A DNA stretch of 64,000 bases from contig SVLQ01000002.1 of the NCBI GenBank assembly GCA_015067825.1, positions 124,001-188,000 of the forward strand, in the 5' to 3' direction. This DNA comes from Oscillospiraceae bacterium (GTDB lineage: Bacteria > Bacillota > Clostridia > Oscillospirales > QAMX01). This document shows, in pieces, positions 27,547-34,301 of the stretch; positions within the stretch are counted from its first letter, which is position 1, and each line of letters opens with the position of its first letter. Made by a program: the position numbers and the translations under genes. The notes under the pieces were generated by a model. That model worked only from the letters and a program-made list of their open reading frames with translations, searched no databases and was not told the origin of the DNA.

Positions 27547-27672
27547 GCGATGGCTTCGGAGACGCCCGCGGCTATGCTCGGCATCAACAAAGGCAAGATC
27601 GAAGTCGGCTACGCTGCCGAATTCATCGTCTGCAGCGAAGAAAACGAACTGCTCGACACGTTGATTTACTGA
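27547..27672 (+). pseudogene. Duplicated 3' end of nagA
   Basis: This fragment encodes the last 41 residues of NagA and its stop codon. The match, including three bases past the stop, covers 129 bases (26668-26796 against 27547-27675). There are only four differences, all synonymous: Ala GCC/GCT, Glu GAG/GAA twice, and Leu CTG/TTG. It has no start codon or ribosome-binding site and is presumably not translated. It lies 750 bases beyond the intact gene, across the AT-rich 183-aa gene. Confidence 0.9.
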
Positions 27673-27719
27673 GAGCACGGTTTGCTGCAACGAAACCGAC
27701 AGTTCCCACAAAATAGTTT

Positions 27720-27755
27720 CACTCCCGGCCGAGCAATCTGCCGGGAGTGTTCTTG
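27720..27755 (+). terminator. Hairpin after the nagA fragment
   Basis: CACTCCCGGC and GCCGGGAGTG form the stem, followed by TTCTTGTTT. It may be the original nagA terminator displaced with the 3' fragment. Confidence 0.65.
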
Positions 27756-27829
27756 TTTATATTGCGGCCACATGAAAGAATAAACAGATCGACAAACTTG
27801 AATTTAAGGGGAATACCGCCAGCGTAGGC

Positions 27830-27896
27830 CTTGGCTCCCCCTTTGGGGGAGCTGGCAAAAACCGGTTCTTAGGAACCGGTTTTTGACTGAGAGGGT
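27830..27896. repeat. Dispersed palindromic repeat, copy 1
   Basis: CTTGGCTCCCCC-TTT-GGGGGAGCTGGC is followed by a palindrome with arms AAAAACCGGTTC/GGAACCGGTTTTT (27857-27884) and then GACTGAGAGGGT. The ends match the repeats flanking the DUF559 gene at 54.7-55.2 kb. Confidence 0.8.
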
Positions 27897-27922
27897 ATGG
27901 TTCCGCTTATTTTTTCATCAAG

Positions 27923-27977
27923 ACCCTCTCCGCCCCAGTTTGCGAACTGGGGCACCTCTCCCAAAGGGAGAGGCGAG
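27923..27977. repeat. Dispersed palindromic repeat, copy 2, inverted
   Basis: ACCCTCTC, then a GCCCCAGTTTGC/GAACTGGGGC palindrome (27932-27953), then CTCTCCC-AAA-GGGAGAG. It is the reverse orientation of copy 1, about 27 bases away, so the two form an inverted pair with no gene between them. Confidence 0.75.
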
Positions 27978-28091
27978 AGCGTGTTGCCAGACCTTTCGCC
28001 AAATTCCAACTTGTCGAACAGACAAAGCGGTGTGCTTCTATACGCCGCTCAGTGCCGCACGTACTGAGTGGTACAGCATATTGACATAAGA

Positions 28092-28121
28092 AACGGAGCG
28101 TATCGATGCTGATACGCTCCG
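28092..28121 (-). terminator. Hairpin downstream of the esterase gene
   Basis: ACGGAGCGTATC pairs with GATACGCTCCGT. On the minus strand a TTTCTTAT tract follows. The rest of 27980-28150 shows nothing recognisable. Confidence 0.6.
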
Positions 28122-28157
28122 TGAATCATTTTATACATGTTTTGCGTCGATGAGAAA

Positions 28158-28925
28158 TTAACCGGCGTAAGTCGTGAGCCAGCGCACGAGTTCTTCCGGC
28201 CAACGGTCGACGTAAGGGAAGTTCGTCGAGAGGCCGAGGCCGTGCGGGCCGTCGGGGTAGACGTGCAGCTCGCAGGGAACCTTGTGTGCCGAAAGCGCGG
28301 CGGCGTAGAAAAGTGAATTTTCCACGGGCACGCCGTTATCGTTAAAGGTGTGCCAGATAAATGCCGGCGGCGTGTCGGCGGTCACCTGCTTGGCAAGCGA
28401 GAAATACTCGATCATTTCTTCCGACGGATCCGGGCCGAGCAGGTTATGGCGCGTGCCGTCGTGGCGGAATTCGCCGAAATCGAGCACTGGGTAGCAGAGG
28501 ATCGAAAAATCCGGACGGGCAGAAATAGCGTCGATTTCGTCCGTCGGTTCGTAGAAGACCTTATCGTAGTGCACCGAGGCGGTCGCGGCCAGATGTCCGC
28601 CTGCGGATGAACCCATTACGCCGATCTTTTCCACGCCGAGCTTGCCGAGCTCGTGCCGCGCCACTCTGATCGCGCGCTGCACGTCCGAACCTTCGGCGGG
28701 GTGGCGGTAGGGCGCGACGCGGTATTCGAGAACGATCGCCGAGATGCCGTGGGCCTGCAGGAATTCGGCGTAGCCTTGGCCTTCGTGCGGGGCGCGGATG
28801 GCGTAGCCGCCGCCGGGACAGATGACCACACCCAGCTTGGCGCCTTCGGCGAGATAGGGCGTGAGGTAGGGCTTGAATTCGATCGAATCATCGTCGTACG
28901 GGATGGTATTCGGCCAAAGCTGCAT
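28158..28925 (-). CDS. Alpha/beta hydrolase (acetyl-xylan-esterase-like)
   Basis: The 255-residue serine hydrolase has an oxyanion segment VICPGGGYAIRAPHEG, the nucleophile elbow VMGSSAGGHLAA (GxSxG), and a C-terminal PDGPHGLG that supplies the catalytic His. No signal peptide is present, so it acts in the cytoplasm. Relatives remove acetyl groups from xylo-oligosaccharides. GAGGGA precedes the ATG. It lies 15 bases downstream of the 5'-nucleotidase gene and is likely co-transcribed with it. Confidence 0.88.
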   Translation of the reverse strand: MQLWPNTIPYDDDSIEFKPYLTPYLAEGAKLGVVICPGGGYAIRAPHEGQGYAEFLQAHGISAIVLEYRVAPYRHPAEGSDVQRAIRVARHELGKLGVEKIGVMGSSAGGHLAATASVHYDKVFYEPTDEIDAISARPDFSILCYPVLDFGEFRHDGTRHNLLGPDPSEEMIEYFSLAKQVTADTPPAFIWHTFNDNGVPVENSLFYAAALSAHKVPCELHVYPDGPHGLGLSTNFPYVDRWPEELVRWLTTYAG

Positions 28926-28940
28926 AAAATTCCCTCTTTT

Positions 28941-29528
28941 CTAAAGTTCGTCTACGGTCAGGCCGTAGCCCTCGATGAAGTGTTCCATGAAGTAACGGAG
29001 TTCGTCCATTTCGGCGGCGAGCGTGTCGAGCGTCGTGCGCAGAGTGGCGGCAGCCTTTTTGAATTCGCCGTTGCCGCCCGAAAGTTCGTTAAGGCACTTG
29101 ATATAGGCCGAGAGCTTGTCGGCGGCTTTGATGTAGCGGTAGCGTTCGGGCTGCCGCTCCTCAAAGAAGATCACGTCGGCAAATCCCGCCTGCAGCTCTT
29201 CGGGAAGCATTGCGAACAGGCGCTCTTTTGCGTCGAGCTCGGCATCTTTGTATGCGCCGGAAAGGCGGTCATTTTTATATTTGACCGGCGTGGGCAGATC
29301 GCCGGTGAAGATCTCCGAACAGTCGTGGTAGAGTGCGGCGGCGGCGATCTCGCTTGGGTCGATCGCTTTGCCGAACAGATCGCGTCCGATCGTCGCCAGC
29401 GCGTGGGCGAGAACGGAAACCTGCATGCTGTGCTCCTGCACGTTTTCGGGGATCGAGCTGCGCATCAAGCCCCAACGGGCGATATATTTTGTGCGGTCCA
29501 GTAACGCGAAAAAACTGCTGTCAGCCAT
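28941..29528 (-). CDS. yfbR: YfbR-like 5'-deoxynucleotidase (HD domain)
   Basis: The 195-residue HD-domain phosphohydrolase has the metal motifs ENVQEHSMQVSVLAHAL (His), ALYHDCSEIFTGDLPTPVKY (HD), and a later Asp in AADKLSAYIKCLNE. The RWGLMRSSIPENVQEHS start is diagnostic of YfbR. It dephosphorylates deoxyribonucleoside 5'-monophosphates in nucleotide recycling. AAAGGAG precedes the ATG, and a consensus promoter is about 35 bases upstream. Confidence 0.93.
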   Translation of the reverse strand: MADSSFFALLDRTKYIARWGLMRSSIPENVQEHSMQVSVLAHALATIGRDLFGKAIDPSEIAAAALYHDCSEIFTGDLPTPVKYKNDRLSGAYKDAELDAKERLFAMLPEELQAGFADVIFFEERQPERYRYIKAADKLSAYIKCLNELSGGNGEFKKAAATLRTTLDTLAAEMDELRYFMEHFIEGYGLTVDEL

Positions 29529-29560
29529 GGTTTGCTCCTTTGTGTCGTTTCAATGTATCC

Positions 29561-29590
29561 ATTATACCAGTTTTCTCCGCCGCTTGTCAA
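29561..29590 (-). promoter_or_regulatory. Promoter of the yfbR-esterase unit
   Basis: On the minus strand TTGACA and TATAAT are separated by 18 bases. Confidence 0.7.
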
Positions 29591-29658
29591 TGAAAAGGTG
29601 CTTGGCGCGCATAAAAGTCGGCGTTTGCGGATACATTGATGAATAAGAGGTGATTTTT

Positions 29659-30126
29659 GTGAAGATCCAATGGAAAAAACTGGCGATCTGCGTGGCAATC
29701 CCGCTGGCCGTCGGCGCACTGTCAGCGCTTTTGACGCAGAGTGCCATGCGCGATTTTGCCGCACTCGACCAACCGCCGCTGTCGCCGCCGGGATGGCTGT
29801 TTCCGGTGGTGTGGTCGATTTTGTATGCGCTGATGGGCATCGCGTCCTACTTGGTCGTCGTGACCGAATCGAGCGAGCGCTCGCGCAATGCGCTGACGCT
29901 CTACGCCGTCCAGCTCGCGTTCAACTTCGTCTGGTCGATCCTGTTTTTCAATATGGGTGCGTACCTGTTGGCGCTCGTGTGGCTGGCGATCCTGTGGGTG
30001 CTGATCCTCTGCACGCTGCTGGCCTTCCGCCGCATCCGTCTGTGGGCGGGGCGGCTGATCGTCCCGTATCTGCTGTGGGTGAGCTTTGCGGCCTATCTGA
30101 ACGCGGGTATTTGGTATCTGAACTGA
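29659..30126 (+). CDS. tspO: TspO/MBR-family tryptophan-rich sensory protein
   Basis: The 155-residue protein has five membrane segments, with PPLSPPGWLFPVVWSILYAL and AVQLAFNFVWSILFF typical of TspO. TspO proteins bind porphyrins and other hydrophobic ligands. GTG 29659 is chosen because AAGAGG is 8 bases upstream; a GTG at 29650 overlaps that site. A strong terminator follows. Confidence 0.93.
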   Translation: MKIQWKKLAICVAIPLAVGALSALLTQSAMRDFAALDQPPLSPPGWLFPVVWSILYALMGIASYLVVVTESSERSRNALTLYAVQLAFNFVWSILFFNMGAYLLALVWLAILWVLILCTLLAFRRIRLWAGRLIVPYLLWVSFAAYLNAGIWYLN

Positions 30127-30145
30127 AAAAACGCTGTGTATTCGT

Positions 30146-30178
30146 ATGTACCTCCTATTTAGGAGGTACATATTTTTT
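30146..30178 (+). terminator. Terminator after tspO
   Basis: ATGTACCTCC and GGAGGTACAT form the stem around TATTTA, followed by seven T. Confidence 0.85.
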
Positions 30179-30290
30179 TGAAAAAAGTCGGAATCGTGAG
30201 ACGAAACGAAATTTTCTGCGTAATAGTATAATAGAAGACAAGCTTGTTTTTTCCAAAAGGCATTTCCAAAACCGATCGGGAGGTGAGAAC

Positions 30291-30818
30291 GTGCCGCCTT
30301 TGTTCCCGGCAGACGCAGCCGACGCCAATCGGCGCGATCGCGCGCATGCGTGGTATGCGGCGTATTATGAAGCGATCTACCGTTATACCTATATGAAAAT
30401 GCAAAACAACGACGAAGCCGGGATCGCCGCCAGCGACGCTTTTGTCCGCATGATGCAAAACGCGGACAAGCTCGCCGCACTGAGCGACGACGAGGTGCGG
30501 CGCCGCTTGTTCGAAAAAATACAACTTTGTACCGAACAGGTTGTTTGGGGCAGGCCCATTTTGGCCAAGCAACTTGACCAAATAAAAAAGGCTACGTGGG
30601 GGATACCGGTGGATTGCCTGCCCTGCGGGTATCCCCCATACAATTGTTACTTATCAATGCGAAAGCGAGGGATTTTTGATGAAGCGGAATGGGGTATACA
30701 AGGTTTTTGTGATTTGTCTGTTGTGTTTCTTGTTTTGCACGGTTTTCTTTGCTTGTGGGAAGGAAACACCGACCAACGCGACAACCAATACGACAACGGA
30801 GGTAGGTTTGACATTTGA
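30291..30818 (+). pseudogene. Truncated ECF sigma factor-like ORF (region 2 only)
   Basis: The GTG start at 30291 has GGGAGGTGAG upstream. Residues 20-85 (AYYEAIYRYTYMKMQNNDEA, FVRMMQNADKLAALSDDEV) resemble sigma-70 region 2 of ECF factors. Where the linker and region 4 should follow, the frame runs into unrelated sequence (about 30545 onward), crosses a perfect inverted repeat (30598-30637), and overlaps the lipoprotein start in another frame before stopping at 30818. The likely explanation is truncation by rearrangement. A functional short region-2 protein is less likely. Confidence 0.55.
30598..30637. repeat. Perfect inverted repeat at the sigma/ABC-module junction
   Basis: GGGGGATACC and GGTATCCCCC (10 + 10) enclose 20 bases, with no T tail. 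It lies about 40 bases before the lipoprotein start. Confidence 0.7.
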
Positions 30819-31914
30819 ACCTTCCGACAACTTTGTGATCGAAGTGGATTTGGCCGCAATCGACTACCCCGAAACGGCCTCGGTGATCCATGCAAAGCGC
30901 ATTATTTTCGATTACGAAGCCGGAAAAGAAGCCTTGGGCTTTCTTTTGCCGGAGCAAATATTGATCGATGAACGATTTGATTCTGTTGAGAAAGTTATTA
31001 TTGCGAAAGATAATACGTACCAAAGTAGTCTCAATGTTTCGTATGACCCGTGGCAAGAGGGGATGTCCCATGATATGCGGCAACCGACAGGCTTTGCGCA
31101 CTTTGTCCGGCGGTTGGTTGACGGGGGAAGCCCACTGCACACGATGTGCACCAATCCTCTGTATTGGCAGGCAAGTAGCTGGAGAACCATATCGCCTTAC
31201 GTGACCTCAGAAGAATTGTCGGATTTGTCATTGGCCGATGCACAATCAGTTCTGACAGACATTATGCGCGATTTGGGGGTAAGCGCGGCGGATTTGCCGG
31301 AGATTGACCTTGATTATACCCGTGCGATTCTGTCGGAGAACCAATTCAGCGTTGCTTATTCCGAGACGTTGAGCTGGCCTGAAGAAGTTTCCCCGGAGGA
31401 CTATGGCTGGACTGCGGAGAAACTGGCGCTGCAGCCGGATGCTTATACGGTTCGTTTCCGTCAGAAAATTGCCGGAATTCCGTTGAACTGGATGGAGTGG
31501 AATAGCCGCATAGCCCAGAAAACTGTGGAGGCTGTTCGACAGCAGGTTCATGGTTCCGTTGCTACTGACGGAACACTTTCGTTGACTATGAGTAATATGG
31601 TGTCTCCGCACACCTATGGCGAAGCGAGGAACATTGTTTCGCCGATGGTGGTGGTTGAGCAACTCAACGACATGATAGCCGCGTCGCTTACTGATGACAT
31701 CTACTACCTCTCGGATATCGAACTGTGCTATGCGATCTTCGAAACCGATGTACGTGATGAATTGGTTCTCTATCCTTATTGGATTGTGCCGCTGGAGGTT
31801 GAAACTGACATAAGTGGCACAGGACGAACCCGTGTAAACTGGGATCGTGACATCTACGCTTTCAATGCCTTTACGGGAGAACTTGTCAACAGCGTTTCGT
31901 TGCCGGTGGAGTAG
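30679..31914 (+). CDS. Lipoprotein of unknown function (DUF6034-like)
   Basis: The 411-residue protein has a signal peptide ending in the lipobox VFFAC at about residue 25 and a Thr-rich linker (TNATTNTTTE). A large exterior domain then alternates acidic and aromatic segments (SWPEEVSPEDYGWTAEKLAL). It may belong to the DUF6034 group; I am not certain. ATG 30679 has GCGAGGGA upstream. It is followed within about 45 bases by two permease genes and an ATPase, so it is probably a surface partner of that exporter. The gene is AT-richer than average for the window. Confidence 0.7.
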   Translation: MKRNGVYKVFVICLLCFLFCTVFFACGKETPTNATTNTTTEVGLTFEPSDNFVIEVDLAAIDYPETASVIHAKRIIFDYEAGKEALGFLLPEQILIDERFDSVEKVIIAKDNTYQSSLNVSYDPWQEGMSHDMRQPTGFAHFVRRLVDGGSPLHTMCTNPLYWQASSWRTISPYVTSEELSDLSLADAQSVLTDIMRDLGVSAADLPEIDLDYTRAILSENQFSVAYSETLSWPEEVSPEDYGWTAEKLALQPDAYTVRFRQKIAGIPLNWMEWNSRIAQKTVEAVRQQVHGSVATDGTLSLTMSNMVSPHTYGEARNIVSPMVVVEQLNDMIAASLTDDIYYLSDIELCYAIFETDVRDELVLYPYWIVPLEVETDISGTGRTRVNWDRDIYAFNAFTGELVNSVSLPVE

Positions 31915-31959
31915 GACACGGCAATTCTCGGAAATAACAGAGAAAGGGCGTGTGGATTC

Positions 31960-32736
31960 GTGTTTCGACGACTCTTTTTTTCGCAGTGCCGCCGCGTTGT
32001 CGCTTCCCCGATCATTTGGTGCTGTGTGTTTGTGTTTACCGCTGTTTTGTTTGTCAACAGTGCAATTGTGTTTCTCAACGATAATCCGAGTGTGATCTAT
32101 GCATTTGATGGATTTGCAACGCTCAATCTGGAGGCGGTGGTTTTATCAATGCTGCCGTCGTTGCCGTTTGCGCTGAGTTATTTAGACGAACGCCGCGAGA
32201 GAAGTCTGCGCTTTTCCTATGTCCGTTGCGGTGTTGAGCCTTATATCTGGGCAAAGTATCTTGCCATGCTGCTTTCCGGGTTTTGTGTGGTTATTTTGGG
32301 CAGCTTGATCTACTGTGCGATTTTGTGCATATGGATGCCTTTGGTTGGGGACTACAGCGGTGAGGGTGCAATCGGCATGTACGCAGTGTGGGAAAACGGT
32401 CGGCCGCTGCTCTTTTTGTTTTGGCGAATCGTCTGTCTGGGGGTGTCTGGAGCGCTGTTTACCGGTTTAACCTTTTTCTTCTCGCTTTTCTTCCGCGGAC
32501 GCTATACGGTGATGGTGCTGCCGTATCTGTGCTACCAGATGTTGTCGTTTCTCTATTCGCTTCTGAAAATTGACAATCTCTTTTTTTACCCACGTTATTG
32601 GCTGCTCGAAACGAATCCGTATATGCAGACAGCGACCGGGGAAGTCGGGGCGAAGCTTGTGTTTGTTGCGGTGATTTTGCTGGTGGTCGGGTTTGTTGCC
32701 GTTTGGAAGGCGGAAAGGAGTATGCTCCGTGACTAA
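31960..32736 (+). CDS. ABC transporter permease, 258 aa
   Basis: The protein has six predicted membrane segments, for example IIWCCVFVFTAVLFVNSAIV, YLAMLLSGFCVVILGSLIYC and LVFVAVILLVVGFVAVW. It has no recognisable binding-protein-dependent (EAA) loop, as is usual for ABC-2-type exporters. The start is GTG 31960. Its last bases overlap the next permease, indicating translational coupling. It likely forms a heterodimer with the next gene product. Confidence 0.75.
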   Translation: MFRRLFFSQCRRVVASPIIWCCVFVFTAVLFVNSAIVFLNDNPSVIYAFDGFATLNLEAVVLSMLPSLPFALSYLDERRERSLRFSYVRCGVEPYIWAKYLAMLLSGFCVVILGSLIYCAILCIWMPLVGDYSGEGAIGMYAVWENGRPLLFLFWRIVCLGVSGALFTGLTFFFSLFFRGRYTVMVLPYLCYQMLSFLYSLLKIDNLFFYPRYWLLETNPYMQTATGEVGAKLVFVAVILLVVGFVAVWKAERSMLRD

Positions 32737-33580
32737 AATCGCTTTGATAAACCTGAAAAAATGGCGCACCGACCCTGTGATTTACCTGGTTTTTGGGCTG
32801 ATCGTGGTGTTTGTGATCTACCTCTTTGGGCCGATTTACCCTTTCGCCGCCGAGCATGACGAAACGATCTCGGCGTGGATCGTTTCGGCCTACTTTACCC
32901 CGGTACATATGACGATCCTGTACGTCGCATTGTTGGGGCTGATGTTTTCCAACGCGCCGTTTTACGACGCGAGCGCGCAGTTTTCGGTCGTGCGCGTGGG
33001 ACGTTTGCGGTGGATTTTAGGACAGGTCGTCTACGTTTTTGCCGCGTCGTTTCTGATGGTCGCGGCGATCTGGCTGGCAACGTGGCTGCGCTATTTGCCG
33101 CGTTTGAGCTTTGCCGACGATTGGGGACGTGTGGTCAAGTCGATGATCCTGAACGGTCAGCTTTCCAGCGAATATCCTATGCGCGTTTATTTGCCTAACA
33201 TTGCCAACACCTTCGAGCCAATCAAAACAGCGGTGCTCTCGTTTGTGATGATGTGGTTGGGCACGACTTTCGGTGGGATGCTGTTGATGTTTACGAGTTT
33301 CTTTTTCGGCAAGGTAGTCAGCTTCAGCGTATTCGGTTTTTTCTGGTTCATGTCGATGGTGCCGATGTGGATGGCGCAAATGGGCTGGGGAAAATACGCA
33401 TTGTATGCGTGTCCGTTTAATTATCTGAACATCTATTATACGTTCGAATACAACGGTATGGAGGGTTTGCCGCCGTTTGCGTACTGCGTATCAATGCTGG
33501 CGGTGACGATTGTGATCTTTGCGACGGCGACGGTGATCGGGTTCTGCCGCAGAGATCTCGACGCGGGAAAGGAGGAATAA
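32729..33580 (+). CDS. ABC transporter permease, 283 aa
   Basis: This is a second, related membrane protein with about six segments (VIYLVFGLIVVFVIYLFGPI, MTILYVALLGLMFS, AVLSFVMMWLGTTFGGMLLM). GTG 32729 lies inside the end of the first permease (8-base overlap) with GGAAAGGAG 8 bases upstream. The ATPase gene follows after 3 bases. Codon use looks more GC-rich than in the first permease. Confidence 0.8.
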   Translation: MTKIALINLKKWRTDPVIYLVFGLIVVFVIYLFGPIYPFAAEHDETISAWIVSAYFTPVHMTILYVALLGLMFSNAPFYDASAQFSVVRVGRLRWILGQVVYVFAASFLMVAAIWLATWLRYLPRLSFADDWGRVVKSMILNGQLSSEYPMRVYLPNIANTFEPIKTAVLSFVMMWLGTTFGGMLLMFTSFFFGKVVSFSVFGFFWFMSMVPMWMAQMGWGKYALYACPFNYLNIYYTFEYNGMEGLPPFAYCVSMLAVTIVIFATATVIGFCRRDLDAGKEE

Positions 33581-33583
33581 AGG

Positions 33584-34237
33584 ATGGAATCGATCATTTC
33601 GGTGAAAAATGTGGTCAAGCGTTTCCGCGAGACGACGGCGCTGGACGGCGTGAGTGTGGAGTTTGAGCGCGGTAAGATCCATGGTGTGATCGGCCGTAAC
33701 GGTTCGGGCAAATCGGTGCTTTTTAAGTGTATCACGGGCTTTATGCGCCCCGATCAGGGGACGATCATCGTCGATGGTAAGGCGGTTAATCCGTTGAAAC
33801 CGCAGAACATCGGTATCATTATCGAACATCCGGGCTTTATCCCGTATCTCTCCGGATATCGTAACCTTGTTTATCTGGCCGCTATCCGCGGCGAGGTTGA
33901 CAAAGAGAAAATCCGCGAAACGCTTCGCTTGGTTGGCTTGGATCCCGATTCGAAAAAAGCTGTGTGCAAATACTCGATGGGAATGCGCCAACGTTTGGGC
34001 ATTGCGCAGGCGATCATGGAGGATCCTCCGCTTTTGGTTATTGATGAGCCCATGAATGGATTGGATAAGCACGGTGTGGCCGAAATGCGCGAACTCTTGA
34101 AAGGACTGCGGGAGCGCGGTACGACAATTCTGATTGCCTCGCACTACGCCGGCGATATTGATGAGCTCTGCGACACTGTGTGCGAGATGGAAGCCGGGAA
34201 GTTAACGGTTCTCCAGACCAATCGCACAACCGCATAA
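33584..34237 (+). CDS. ABC transporter ATP-binding protein
   Basis: The 217-residue ATPase has Walker A GRNGSGKS (about 36-43), signature YSMGMRQRLGIAQAIM, and Walker B LLVIDEPMNGLDKHG. The signature variant YSMGM is typical of drug or bacteriocin exporters. It completes the lipoprotein-permease-permease-ATPase unit, probably an export or self-protection system; the substrate is unknown. A shared terminator separates it from ispH. Confidence 0.92.
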   Translation: MESIISVKNVVKRFRETTALDGVSVEFERGKIHGVIGRNGSGKSVLFKCITGFMRPDQGTIIVDGKAVNPLKPQNIGIIIEHPGFIPYLSGYRNLVYLAAIRGEVDKEKIRETLRLVGLDPDSKKAVCKYSMGMRQRLGIAQAIMEDPPLLVIDEPMNGLDKHGVAEMRELLKGLRERGTTILIASHYAGDIDELCDTVCEMEAGKLTVLQTNRTTA

Positions 34238-34250
34238 ATATTTTACAAGA

Positions 34251-34288
34251 AAAAACGCTGTGCAGCGAGCTTGCTGCACAGCGTTTTT
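34251..34288. terminator. Bidirectional terminator
   Basis: AAAAACGCTGTGCAGC with its complement and a GAGCTT loop has A and T runs on both sides, so it serves both the ABC module and ispH. Confidence 0.85.
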
Positions 34289-34301
34289 GTGTCAGAACGA
34301 A

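Noticed and set aside
27490..27711. 73-codon minus-strand ORF across the nagA fragment
   Set aside because: It is the antisense of the duplicated nagA tail; the matching antisense frame also occurs opposite intact nagA.
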